Shown piece by piece: positions 34,024 through 42,649 of a DNA stretch of 56,397 nucleotides. Position numbers and translations under genes: made by a program. The stretch spans positions 1-56,397 of the forward strand of contig JAHEDH010000004.1 of NCBI GenBank assembly GCA_024641285.1, in the 5' to 3' direction. This stretch comes from a bacterium. GTDB taxonomy: Bacteria > Actinomycetota > Acidimicrobiia > Spongiisociales > ZC4RG35. The notes beneath the pieces were generated by a model that saw nothing but the letters and a program-made list of their open reading frames with translations, searched no databases and had not been told where the DNA came from. Numbering within the stretch: position 1 is the first letter of the stretch; the number at the start of each line of letters is the position of its first letter.

Positions 34024-35142
34024 ATGACTGCTGTGGCAGATCGAACGAGCACGCACGGGACGGATTCGAGACTCCGAGCGTTCCTCGCCTCCGACTCGGT
34101 GTCCGCCTGGTCGTTCTTGCTGCCCTTCCTCGTCATCTACCTGCTGTTTCTGCTCTACCCGGTGATCCAGGCCGTGATCATGGGGTTCTACGACTGGGAC
34201 TTCCTCGACATCAGCGATCGGACGTTCATCGGTCTCGAGAACTACGGCCGGATGTTCTGGGGGACCAACATGACCTGGGATGTGACGCAACTGTGGCAGT
34301 GGCGTCTCGTCGGCCTGTTGGGCATCCCCCTCGTCCTCAGGGCCCACCGCCGCAGAGCCGTCAGCCGGACCGCCATGATCACACTGGTACTGGGCGTGGT
34401 TGCGGTCTTCGGTATCGCCATGGGAGTCCACCCGGGCGTCGATGGGCGCTGGTACGACTCCCAGTTCTGGGGATCCTTCGGCAACACGGTGCTGTTCACG
34501 GTGATGTCGACTCCGGCCATCGTGGCGCTCGGGCTCGGGCTCGCCGTCGCCCTCAACCGACCGGGCCGTCTCGTCGGGTTCCTCCGCACCCTCTTCTTCG
34601 CCCCCTACGTGCTCTCGGTGGCCGTCCTGACGCTGATCTGGGCCTTCCTCCTCAATCCGACGACCGGACTGATCGGCTCAGCATTCGAGACCGTCGGGCT
34701 CGAGCCGATCAACTGGCTGAACAACCCCACCTGGGCCATGCCGGCGATCGTCGTCACGACGCTGTGGTGGACTGTGGGCTTCAACCTCGTCTTGTTCCTC
34801 GCCGGGCTCCAGGACATCGACAAATCCCAGTACGAGGCAGCGGACATCGACGGCGCCAACGGCTGGGAGAAGTTCCAGTTCATCACGGTTCCGGGTCTGC
34901 GGCGGACGACCCTGCTCGTCGTCACGCTTCAGATCATCGCTTCGTTTCAGATCTTCGGCCAGGTGTTCATCATGACTCGGGGAGGGCCGAACGGCGCCAC
35001 CCGGGTGGCGATTCAGCACATCTACGAGAGCGGCTTCCGCGACTTCGAGCTCGGCTACTCGTCCGCGATGTCGCTCTTCCTGTTCGTGGTGATGGTCGGG
35101 ATCTCCGTCCTGCAGTTCAAGTTCTTCCCAGAGGAGTCCTGA
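34024..35142 (+). CDS. sugar ABC transporter permease, UgpA/MalF-like
   Basis: A 372-residue permease of the CUT1 family. TM1 is 'SFLLPFLVIYLLFLLYPVI'. Then come 'FIGLENYGRMFW' and, unusually, an extra stretch of about 60 residues with two more hydrophobic segments ('RLVGLLGIPLVL', 'TAMITLVLGVVAVFGIAM') before the normal 'GNTVLFTVMSTPAIVALGLGLAVALN'. The EAA loop is 'YEAADIDGANGWEKFQFITVP', which contacts the ATPase. GAGGAGAGG precedes ATG 34024. Its stop overlaps the next gene's start (TGATG). Substrate is probably an oligosaccharide, given the hydrolase in the operon. Confidence 0.92.
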   Translation: MTAVADRTSTHGTDSRLRAFLASDSVSAWSFLLPFLVIYLLFLLYPVIQAVIMGFYDWDFLDISDRTFIGLENYGRMFWGTNMTWDVTQLWQWRLVGLLGIPLVLRAHRRRAVSRTAMITLVLGVVAVFGIAMGVHPGVDGRWYDSQFWGSFGNTVLFTVMSTPAIVALGLGLAVALNRPGRLVGFLRTLFFAPYVLSVAVLTLIWAFLLNPTTGLIGSAFETVGLEPINWLNNPTWAMPAIVVTTLWWTVGFNLVLFLAGLQDIDKSQYEAADIDGANGWEKFQFITVPGLRRTTLLVVTLQIIASFQIFGQVFIMTRGGPNGATRVAIQHIYESGFRDFELGYSSAMSLFLFVVMVGISVLQFKFFPEES

Positions 35143-36026
35143 TGACGACGACAACTGCCCCAGCGAAGACGCAGACGGCCGAGGAGCGCACGCATCGCAA
35201 CCGCAAGATCCGTAGTCGCCTGTTCATGGCCTTCCTGTTCGTTGCCGCCATCGTGTGGATCATCCCGATGGTGTGGATGTTCTCGCTCTCGCTCACGCCG
35301 AACGACATCCTTCAGCTCGACACGACCAACCTGCTCCCCCAGAGCCCGACTCTCGAGAACTTCGGTGACGTGATCTCTGTGGGGCTGACTCCCCGCTGGT
35401 TCCTGAACTCCGTTGTCGTGACCGGCGTGACCACACTGTTCACCCTGATCCTCTCAGCGATGGCCGGATACGCCTTCGCCCGAATCGATTTCAAGGGCAA
35501 GAAGTTCGCCTATCCGCTGGTGCTCGCCGGGCTGATGGTCCCGAAGGAGGCGATGTTCGTCCCGCTCTTCCTGATGTTCGCCGAAGTCGGGCAGCACAAC
35601 ACCTACCACGCCTTGGCACTGCCGAGGATCGCCGCTCCGCTGGGTGTCTTCATCATGACCCAGTTCTTCACTGCGATTCCCAACGAGGTCGAGGAGGCAG
35701 CACGTGTCGACGGAGCCACCCGGTGGAAGACGTTCACCAACATCATGCTGCCGATGGCGGCGCCTGCGCTCACCGCGTTGGCGATCTTCACATTCGTCTT
35801 GACCTGGAACGACTTTCTCTGGCCACTCGTCTCCGCCACCCAGCGCGAGATGTTCACCATCACGACCGGTCTCGCCTCACTCCAGGGCAACTTCGCACAG
35901 GCGACCGAACTCGGAGCGCTGATGGCGCGAGGCGTCGTCGCCAGTCTCCCGCTCTTGATCTTGTTCATCATCTTCCAGCGTCAGCTGATCCGAGGCATCT
36001 CGATCGGCAGCGGTGGCAAGGGATGA
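35142..36026 (+). CDS. sugar ABC transporter permease, UgpE/MalG-like
   Basis: A 294-residue CUT1 permease with six helices, from 'LFMAFLFVAAIVWIIPMVWMF' to 'GVVASLPLLILFIIFQRQLI'. It has 'WFLNSVVVTGVTTLFTLILSAMAGYAFAR' and the EAA loop 'EEAARVDGATRWKTFTNIMLP'. AGAGGAG lies 5 nt before ATG 35142, inside the end of the first permease gene. It ends with the expected GxGGKG-like tail. It pairs with the permease upstream as a heterodimer. Confidence 0.93.
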   Translation: MTTTTAPAKTQTAEERTHRNRKIRSRLFMAFLFVAAIVWIIPMVWMFSLSLTPNDILQLDTTNLLPQSPTLENFGDVISVGLTPRWFLNSVVVTGVTTLFTLILSAMAGYAFARIDFKGKKFAYPLVLAGLMVPKEAMFVPLFLMFAEVGQHNTYHALALPRIAAPLGVFIMTQFFTAIPNEVEEAARVDGATRWKTFTNIMLPMAAPALTALAIFTFVLTWNDFLWPLVSATQREMFTITTGLASLQGNFAQATELGALMARGVVASLPLLILFIIFQRQLIRGISIGSGGKG

Positions 36027-36052
36027 ACGCGACCACGAACCCGGAAAGGAAC

Positions 36053-37408
36053 ATGATGAAGAGACAGACCCTGATACTCCTGCTCGTCCTGTCGCTGATC
36101 GGAGCGGCATGCGGCGGCGACGACGCCACCGAGACCACCAGCGGTGCCGGAGACAGCTCCGCGACGACAGCCGCCGGCGGTGGAGGCGAGATCACGCTCG
36201 ATCTCGCCCGCTTCTTCGGCGACTGCGACGAAGCAACCCAGGGCGTCACCGACGTCAGCCAGGCGACGACCGAGTGCGAAGTCGTCCAGATCCTCACGAA
36301 TGCGTTCGACGAGGCAGACAACGGCATCACGATCAACAAGCTCGGCGGGCAGGCGTGGGACTCGTACTACACGCAGCTCAGCACGACCTTCGCCTCCGGG
36401 AATCCCCCGAACGTGGCTGTCATGCACTCGCATCGTCTTCCCGACTTCGCCGGACGCGACCTCCTGCTTCCGCTCGACGATGAGCTCTCGGGAGCCGGTA
36501 TCGACTTCTCCGATTACACGACTCCGGCCCAGGAAGGCGCCAAGTGGGACGGCAGCATCTACGCAGTCCCGTGGGACATCCATGGAAGCCTCTGGCACAT
36601 GAACGTCGACATCTTCACCGAGGCCGGTCTCGTCGATTCCGACGGCAACCCGATCATCCCGACGAGCGTCGACGAACTCATCGAACAAGCCCAGACGATT
36701 CAGGAGACCACGGGCAAGATGTACTTCAGCCAGGACTGGTTCGAGTTCGGTGTCGGAGCCAGACTGTTCCTGGGCCTCGTCGCCCAGCAGGGTGGCAGCA
36801 TCACCGACGGCGACGGCAATGCCACCGTCAATACGCCCGAGGGTCAGGAAGCGCTCAGGCTGATGAACGAGCTCGCAGACGAGTTCTCGGATCCCGACCA
36901 GGGCTACACGGACTCTCAGGCCGCCTTCCTCAATGGTGACCTGGCCGTGCTGCACAACGGAACCTGGGTCGTCGACCAGTACAGCCGGGAAGCCCCCTTC
37001 GAGTACATGGCGACCTCGCTGCCCACGATCTACGGACAGCCGGGCGCCTGGGGCGACTCGCACATGTGGGTCCTTCCCGCAGCATCGAACGAGGATCCGG
37101 CGATGCGTGAGGCCTCACTCGAGTTCGTGAAGTTCCTCTACGACAACATCGCGGCCTGGGCTCGTGGCACCGGCCACATGGCCAACCGCGTATCGATCCT
37201 GGAGGGTGGCGAGCTCGATGACGCCCCGCAGCGCAGCAACTACGCCGACGCTGCGGAAATCGCCGTCTTCGTGCCTGCCGTTCCGAACTGGGCCGGCGCA
37301 TGGGACGCCCTCGCCGAGGAGCTCAACGCCACCTGGGTGGCCGACAAGGATCAATCGACCGCCCTCGCAGACGCCGAGGCGCGCATGAACGAGGAGCTCG
37401 GCCGATAG
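36053..37408 (+). CDS. sugar ABC transporter substrate-binding lipoprotein
   Basis: A 451-residue solute-binding protein of cluster B (family 1). A lipoprotein signal 'LLVLSLIGAAC' is followed by a flexible Ser/Thr/Gly linker. The mature domain has 'NPPNVAVMHSHRLPDF', 'DGSIYAVPWDIHGSLWHMN' and 'LNGDLAVLHNGTWVV', typical of CUT1 sugar binders. AAAGGA at 36045-36050 best suits ATG 36056 (5 nt), with ATG 36053 adjacent. An in-frame ATG at 36023 overlaps the previous stop and would add ten residues. Confidence 0.93.
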   Translation: MMKRQTLILLLVLSLIGAACGGDDATETTSGAGDSSATTAAGGGGEITLDLARFFGDCDEATQGVTDVSQATTECEVVQILTNAFDEADNGITINKLGGQAWDSYYTQLSTTFASGNPPNVAVMHSHRLPDFAGRDLLLPLDDELSGAGIDFSDYTTPAQEGAKWDGSIYAVPWDIHGSLWHMNVDIFTEAGLVDSDGNPIIPTSVDELIEQAQTIQETTGKMYFSQDWFEFGVGARLFLGLVAQQGGSITDGDGNATVNTPEGQEALRLMNELADEFSDPDQGYTDSQAAFLNGDLAVLHNGTWVVDQYSREAPFEYMATSLPTIYGQPGAWGDSHMWVLPAASNEDPAMREASLEFVKFLYDNIAAWARGTGHMANRVSILEGGELDDAPQRSNYADAAEIAVFVPAVPNWAGAWDALAEELNATWVADKDQSTALADAEARMNEELGR

Positions 37409-37427
37409 TCTCCAAAGGACCACGAGA

Positions 37428-37457
37428 TCGGGGAGGGCCGGCACCGGCCCTCCCCGA
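37428..37457. terminator. perfect 30-bp palindrome after the binding-protein gene
   Basis: Arms TCGGGGAGGGCCGG and CCGGCCCTCCCCGA flank a CA centre. No T-run follows, so it is either a partial terminator/attenuator or an mRNA-stabilising hairpin that keeps binding-protein transcript above hydrolase transcript. It lies between two genes of the same operon. Confidence 0.55.
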
Positions 37458-37485
37458 AGATCACCCAGTCCAGGAGGCAGCGGCG

Positions 37486-38613
37486 ATGAGTCATGCAGAT
37501 GAGGAGCCCGACATCGCGGTCGGCTCCGCCTCCGGTGCCCCTTCGGCCGGCCCGAACCCATTCACCGGCTTGCCCGGCGAGGACGACCCATTGCGCGTCG
37601 GCCGGTGGTCACGGGTCCAGGCAGCCGACTGGTACGCGGCCCGGCCGTGGATCGTCGGCTGCAACTACATCCCGGCATATGCCGTCAATCAGCTCGAGAT
37701 GTGGCAGGCGGAGTCCTTCGATGCCGGGGCCATCTCCACCGAGTTGTCGCTGGCCGCCTCGCTCGGCTTCAACACCGTCCGCGTCTTCCTCCACGACCTA
37801 TTGTGGACGGACCCGAATGGCCTGATCGATCGTCTCGACGAGTTCCTCGGAGTCGCCGACCGGATGGGTATCTCGGTCATGCCGGTGTTCTTCGAGGGTG
37901 TCTGGCTCAACTACGCCCACCCCGGATCGCAGCCTTCCCCTGTCTCCGGTGTTCACAACTCGGGCTGGGTTCAGAGCCCGAACGCAAAGGCGGCAGTCGA
38001 TCCGGCTCAATGGCCGAGGCTCGAGGACTACATGAGCGGCGTCCTGGACCGCTTCGCCGAGGACGAGCGGATCCTCATGTGGGACGTCTACAACGAACCT
38101 GGAAACGAAGGCCTCATCGGCAACGCACTGCCTCTGCTCGACGCGGCCTTCCGCTGGGGCCGGTCCATCGGTGTCAGCCAGCCGTTGACCTCGGCGATCT
38201 GGGAGATCACCGCAGCGTTCAACGAGCTCAACAGGTTCCAGCTGCTGTCATCCGATGTCATCACCTTCCACCACTACTCCGACGTGGCCCACCTCGAGTG
38301 GTTGATTCGGTCGCTGCGCCTGCTGGGTCGGCCGATGGTGTGTACCGAATACATGGCGCGGTCCCTGGGCAGCACCTTCGAGTCCCATCTGCCCGCGTTT
38401 CAGTCGGAGGACGTGGGGTGCCTCAACTGGGGGCTGGTGACCGGCAAGACGCAGACGCGTTTCGCATGGGACTCGCCTCGCGGCGCCGCCGACCCGGAAG
38501 TCTGGTTCCACGACATCTTTCGCGAGGATCACTCACCGTACGACCCGCAGGAGGCCGACTTCATCCGGCGGATCTGCGACGGCAGTGCGAGTGATCGGGC
38601 CGGCGCCGGGTAG
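37486..38613 (+). CDS. glycoside hydrolase, GH5-like (clan GH-A)
   Basis: A 375-residue (beta/alpha)8 hydrolase. 'GCNYIPAYAVNQLEMW' opens the barrel, 'LGFNTVRVFLHDLLW' is strand 2, and 'WDVYNEPGNE' carries the acid/base Glu204. 'VITFHHYSD' and 'GRPMVCTEYMAR' carry the nucleophile Glu288. There is no signal peptide, so the enzyme acts on an imported beta-linked oligosaccharide in the cytoplasm. AGGAGG at 37472-37477 lies 8 nt before ATG 37486. It is the last gene of the DeoR-regulated operon. Confidence 0.85.
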   Translation: MSHADEEPDIAVGSASGAPSAGPNPFTGLPGEDDPLRVGRWSRVQAADWYAARPWIVGCNYIPAYAVNQLEMWQAESFDAGAISTELSLAASLGFNTVRVFLHDLLWTDPNGLIDRLDEFLGVADRMGISVMPVFFEGVWLNYAHPGSQPSPVSGVHNSGWVQSPNAKAAVDPAQWPRLEDYMSGVLDRFAEDERILMWDVYNEPGNEGLIGNALPLLDAAFRWGRSIGVSQPLTSAIWEITAAFNELNRFQLLSSDVITFHHYSDVAHLEWLIRSLRLLGRPMVCTEYMARSLGSTFESHLPAFQSEDVGCLNWGLVTGKTQTRFAWDSPRGAADPEVWFHDIFREDHSPYDPQEADFIRRICDGSASDRAGAG

Positions 38614-38670
38614 TCCACGCTCCATTCGACCCGAGCCGTCCGCATCGGTGCAGAGCCGACCGTGGCAGCT

Positions 38671-39198
38671 TCACATCCGTGCGGCGATCCGGGTGATGGT
38701 GTTGAGTGTTCGCACCGTGAATGGGCCTGCGTAGGCCTCGAGAACCTTCATGTCCAGCTCCGAGTCCGACACCCCGCTTCTCGGGAGCCAGAACACCTCG
38801 GTGCCGTACACCCGCAGCAGGTCGCCGTCCGGCACGTCAGGCGGTCCGGACGCGACCGTCTTCTCGGAGAGCCGTTCCCGGAGCAGGATGACCTGAACCC
38901 GTCCGTCGGTGGCAGCGAGCTCGGCGGAGGTGAACGGGAGTGCGTCCGCAACTCGCACAACGTCTTCGCGGCTTCGCAGCATGGTCGGCACCGCGTAGCC
39001 CAGGCTTGCCTGGAGAGCCTGCTCGATCGAAGTCGGATCGGGTGCTTGGCCAGTGAACAGCACATTGCCGCTCGCCATGAACGACGAAACATCCGAGAAC
39101 CTGAGAGCCTCGAATGCCGCCACGAGCTGATCGCCGGTGACGCGCCGGCCGCCGACGTTGATGGCCCGCAGGAACGCGACCCACCGCTGCGACGTCAC
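38671..39198 (-). CDS. DUF1697 family protein
   Basis: A 175-residue DUF1697 protein: 'WVAFLRAINVGGRRV' and 'VSSFMASGNVLFTG' are the family marks, and it ends 'TVRTLNTITRIAAR' as usual. The biochemical function of the family is unknown. The start codon GTG 39198 overlaps the TGA of the aminotransferase gene (GTGA), so it is translated by coupling. It converges with the glycoside hydrolase gene about 57 bp away. Confidence 0.92.
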   Translation of the reverse strand: MTSQRWVAFLRAINVGGRRVTGDQLVAAFEALRFSDVSSFMASGNVLFTGQAPDPTSIEQALQASLGYAVPTMLRSREDVVRVADALPFTSAELAATDGRVQVILLRERLSEKTVASGPPDVPDGDLLRVYGTEVFWLPRSGVSDSELDMKVLEAYAGPFTVRTLNTITRIAARM

Positions 39199-40271
39199 AT
39201 CAAGGCATCGAGCGCTGCGAGGAACATCTTCACATTCGACTCCCTGGCGGTGTGACCCATCGTCCCGATCCGCCAGACCTTCCCTGCGACGGGCCCGAGC
39301 CCTCCGCCGACCTCGATGTCGTACTCGTTGAGCAGACGACGTCGGACGTCGGCCTCGTCGATGGAGTCAGGTACGACCGCGGTCGTCAGCTCGGGGAGTC
39401 GATGGCCCTCTGCGGCAAACAAGCCGAAGCCGCGCTCGACGAGACCCGTCTTGAGGAGATCGCCAACCCGTTGGTGCCTTTCCCAGGACGCCTCGAGTCC
39501 CTCGTCGAGCAGCGCACCAAGGCCCGCATGCAACGCCTGGATCATGGAGATCGGCGCCGTGTGGTGATACGACCGACCCGATTCGCCGCCGATGTAGCCG
39601 GCGATCAGGTTGAGATCGAGATACCAGGACTGCGGAGTCGGAACCAGGCGTTCGAGCGCACGCTCGTTGATTGTGAACGGCGCCAGGCCGGGCGGTACGC
39701 CCAGGCACTTCTGTGTTCCCGAGTAGGCGATGTCCACCCCCCAGTCGTCGATTGCAACCGGGATCCCTCCGAGTGAGGTGACGCAGTCGGCAATGAGGAG
39801 GGCGTTGCCTTTGCGCTCTGCGACGGCGGCAACATCCGATCTCACTCCGGTCGAGGTCTCTGCGTGGACGAGTGCGATCACGTCGGGCGAAGGATGGGCT
39901 GCGACCAAGCGATCCGGGTCGACCGGCTGTCCCCATTCGAAATCGACGCGCACGACTTCGGCGCCGGCCCGGGCAGCGACTTCGCACATGCGACCACCGA
40001 AGACGCCGTTGACACCGACCACAACCACCGAACCGGGCCGCACGATGTTGACGAAGCTGATCTCCATTCCGGCGGACCCTGTGCCCGAGACCGGGAACGT
40101 CATGCGATTCGATGTCTTCCAGACCGTTCTGAGACGCTCGTTGGTCTCGTCGAGCACGGCGAGGAACTCGGGATCGAGGTGGCCGAGCAAGGGTCGGGCG
40201 AAGCCGAGGGCGACTTCGGGATAGGGGTTTCCTGGGCCGGGGCCCATGAGGGTGCGACTAGGCAAAGGCAT
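39195..40271 (-). CDS. class V aminotransferase (serine/alanine-glyoxylate type)
   Basis: A 358-residue PLP enzyme of the AGXT/serine-glyoxylate family: 'MGPGPGNPYPEV' opening, 'VSGTGSAGME' (phosphate loop), 'LLIADCVTSLGG' (Asp to pyridine N) and 'YSGTQKCLGVPPG' with Schiff-base Lys188. It transfers the amino group of serine or alanine to glyoxylate or pyruvate, so it links to photorespiration-like or purine/glycine metabolism. TAGAGT at 40278-40283 lies 6 nt before ATG 40271. It is followed by the coupled DUF1697 gene. Confidence 0.92.
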   Translation of the reverse strand: MPLPSRTLMGPGPGNPYPEVALGFARPLLGHLDPEFLAVLDETNERLRTVWKTSNRMTFPVSGTGSAGMEISFVNIVRPGSVVVVGVNGVFGGRMCEVAARAGAEVVRVDFEWGQPVDPDRLVAAHPSPDVIALVHAETSTGVRSDVAAVAERKGNALLIADCVTSLGGIPVAIDDWGVDIAYSGTQKCLGVPPGLAPFTINERALERLVPTPQSWYLDLNLIAGYIGGESGRSYHHTAPISMIQALHAGLGALLDEGLEASWERHQRVGDLLKTGLVERGFGLFAAEGHRLPELTTAVVPDSIDEADVRRRLLNEYDIEVGGGLGPVAGKVWRIGTMGHTARESNVKMFLAALDALM

Positions 40272-40308
40272 CGCATGACTCTACGTCACGCCGATGTCCA
40301 GGTCACGG

Positions 40309-41547
40309 TCAGACGCTCAACCAACGCCTTCCCATCACGATCGCCACGGCTGCAACCGAGAGCGGAACGGCTGCGAACACGAGCGAGGACGTCGTGTAGG
40401 TCCCGGTCACGTCGCGCGCCAGCGAGTAGGCGACCGGCCCGACGGCCGTGGAGGCGACGGCGACGAGCGTCGAGAGCCCGGTGATGGCACCGATGTGATC
40501 GGTGCCGAACCATCGAGGCATGAGGGTGCTGCCTACGCTTCGAGACGCTCCCCCTGACGCGCCGAGCAGCAGCGCATACAGGAAGACCAGTGGGCCACCC
40601 GTCAGCACCGAAGCCAACAACAACGTGGTGGTCAGGACCGCCATCGAGAGGGGGATCAGCGTCCTTCCGGTGAGCCGATCGCTCAGCCAACCGAACGCAA
40701 CCCCGGCCATGGCCGTTCCGACGAACTGTGGCAGAAACATCGCAGCAGCCTCGGCCGGTGTCAGGCCGGCGTCGCCGAGGAGCGAGATCTGGTGGAAGTT
40801 CAACGCCGTAGCGAGCATTCCGACGGTTGAGCCGGCGGCGACCAGCACCCAGAATCGGGGCGTGCGGACCGCTTGGCCGCGCGTGACCGAGTCGATCGAC
40901 GCGGCGGCGGCCGCCTCGTCGATCGCCACGCCATCGGGCTCGAGACCCAAGTCCGCAGGTCGGTCGATCATGCCGAACCAACCGATCGGCACCACCGTGA
41001 CGGCGATGACCCCGGCCAGCACCAGCCAGGCCGTGCGCCATCCCGTGGCGTCGATGACGGCATTGGAGCCGATCGGAACCAGACTCATCAGCATCCCGGT
41101 CCCCGTCGCCAGTAGACCGAGTACGAAGCCCCGGCGCGAGCGAAACCACAGCGTGACTGCGACGGTCGACACGAGCATGAGTGAGCCCTGGCCGAACAAC
41201 CGGATCAGGACGAAGCCTGCGGCGAGGGTGACGAACCCGGAGACGCCAGACATCAAGGCGAGCGCGACGGCGAAACCGATGCCGATCGTGGCCATACCCC
41301 GCCTCACTCCCCTGGTGTCTATCTGCCTGCCGACATACGGCAGGGCGAAAGCCGCGGTGAGTGTGCCGATGAGGTACGCCGTCGACACACCTGATCGCGT
41401 CAGGCCGAGATCGGCGATGAAGTGGTCGACGAACACCGACACGCCGATGGTCTGGCCGGGCCCGGTGAGAGCAGCCGTGATGACGGCCAGACCCAGGATT
41501 CGCCAACCGGGGAAGAATCGCGCCATGGCGCCGGGAGGGTTCGTCAC
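40309..41547 (-). CDS. MFS transporter, monocarboxylate/oxalate-formate-like
   Basis: A 412-residue 12-helix permease. 'GPGQTIGVSVFVDHFIADLGLTRSGVS' early and 'RSRRGFVLGLLATGTGMLMSLVP' around TM4-5 fit the OFA/MCT branch (oxalate-formate antiporters, monocarboxylate carriers). 'SVGSTLMPRWFGTDHIGAITGL' recurs in the second half. The substrate is unknown. TAGAAT at 41554-41559 lies 6 nt before GTG 41547, indicating a leaderless start. It lies 37 bp from the aminotransferase gene on the same strand. Confidence 0.88.
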   Translation of the reverse strand: MTNPPGAMARFFPGWRILGLAVITAALTGPGQTIGVSVFVDHFIADLGLTRSGVSTAYLIGTLTAAFALPYVGRQIDTRGVRRGMATIGIGFAVALALMSGVSGFVTLAAGFVLIRLFGQGSLMLVSTVAVTLWFRSRRGFVLGLLATGTGMLMSLVPIGSNAVIDATGWRTAWLVLAGVIAVTVVPIGWFGMIDRPADLGLEPDGVAIDEAAAAASIDSVTRGQAVRTPRFWVLVAAGSTVGMLATALNFHQISLLGDAGLTPAEAAAMFLPQFVGTAMAGVAFGWLSDRLTGRTLIPLSMAVLTTTLLLASVLTGGPLVFLYALLLGASGGASRSVGSTLMPRWFGTDHIGAITGLSTLVAVASTAVGPVAYSLARDVTGTYTTSSLVFAAVPLSVAAVAIVMGRRWLSV

Positions 41548-41731
41548 CGAGCGATTCTACGACCCGTCGAGCCGGCACAGATGTCACGACACGGGATCGA
41601 CCGAGACCGGCTGACCGGAGCGGCGGCGCCTCATCGCGATCCGTCGGCGTCCACGTTCCTGGGCTCTCTGCTGCTTGTCTCCGGATCGCAGTGGTCGACC
41701 GATGCTCCGGCTCGACACGTGCTGCGACGGT

Positions 41732-42337
41732 CTAGGTCGGGCGCTCTCCGAAGATGGGCCCGATGATTCGGGTCCTCTTCAGTTCGAAGAAGCCGTCCGT
41801 GTCCGTCGCCAGCGTTGCGAGCGAATCCCACAGCCGGAGCGCCGCTTCGCCCGTTGGTGCCGGCGACATGACCGGGCCGAAGTAGGCGGTCCGGCCCTCG
41901 TACACGATCGTGGGAACACCAACTTGCTCGCCCGCGAGGTCGAGCGCCGCGGCCATCGATTCCTTGATCACGTCGTCCCACGCTTCATCGTGCGCGGCGT
42001 TCGCCAGAGCCGGGCTCATGCCCGCCGAACGGAGGATGTCGACGAACTCCGGGAACTCGACGCCGTCGTTGTGCTTGCGGGCACCCATCTCGGTGTAGAT
42101 GTGGGCGACGGCCTCGTCTCCGACCTCCTGGCGGGCGCTTTCGATCACCCGAAGGCCCTGGAGGCCCCACATCCGCCGAGGAGTGTATTCCCCGGTGCCT
42201 TCCGGATCGTTCTTGATGGCGAGAGAGAACGGACGCCAGGTCAGATCAAGCTCGCGATGTGCGGCCACCTCCGAGATCCAACGGCTGGTGATCCAGCACC
42301 AGGCGCAGATGGGGTCGAAGTAGAACTCGATCTTCAT
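41732..42337 (-). CDS. DsbA-like protein of the mycothiol-dependent Rv2466c family
   Basis: A 201-residue thioredoxin-fold protein. It begins 'FYFDPICAWCWITSRWISEVA', closely matching the mycobacterial Rv2466c start but with a C11-A-W-C14 pair in place of C-P-W-C. 'YTEMGARKHNDG', 'VGVPTIVYEGRTAYFGPVMSP' and 'FFELKRTRI' are also shared. Rv2466c is a mycothiol-dependent reductase active in oxidative stress. The cis-Pro loop is 'VGVPT'. TAGTTT at 42345-42350 lies 7 nt before ATG 42337. Confidence 0.9.
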   Translation of the reverse strand: MKIEFYFDPICAWCWITSRWISEVAAHRELDLTWRPFSLAIKNDPEGTGEYTPRRMWGLQGLRVIESARQEVGDEAVAHIYTEMGARKHNDGVEFPEFVDILRSAGMSPALANAAHDEAWDDVIKESMAAALDLAGEQVGVPTIVYEGRTAYFGPVMSPAPTGEAALRLWDSLATLATDTDGFFELKRTRIIGPIFGERPT

Positions 42338-42419
42338 GTGAACCAAACTAACGAACCGCAGGAACAAGCCGGGTTCGGAGGAGTTCGGGTAGTTCCGTTC
42401 GCTACCTATCCTCCGGTCC

Positions 42420-42587
42420 ATGTATGGCCCACTCAACGGCGTTCGGACGGCGCTCGTCATCACTGCGGTGATAGCCGCCATCGCCGCAGCGTTTCTCGGT
42501 GAGTTCCTCGTAGCTGCCGTGTTCGCCGCCGGCGTCGGTGTTCACGGTCTCGGATGGTGGTATCTCCACCGACACCCTGCCGAATAG
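42420..42587 (+). CDS. small membrane protein, 55 residues
   Basis: A short gene: 'MYGPLNGVRTALVITAVIAA' begins it, and it is Ala/Val-rich with two hydrophobic segments (about residues 10-26 and 29-43). It ends in an aromatic/His/Arg tail ('GWWYLHRHPAE'). TATCCT at 42407-42412 lies 7 nt before ATG 42420, the same leaderless arrangement as neighbouring genes, and GC3 is high. It is divergent from the DsbA-like gene and 62 bp upstream of lysA. Function unknown. Confidence 0.65.
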   Translation: MYGPLNGVRTALVITAVIAAIAAAFLGEFLVAAVFAAGVGVHGLGWWYLHRHPAE

Positions 42588-42649
42588 GGTCCTCAGCGCC
42601 GGGAAGTCGCCGGCATCGCTCTCGACAGGCGCAACGGTAGGGTTCCCCC

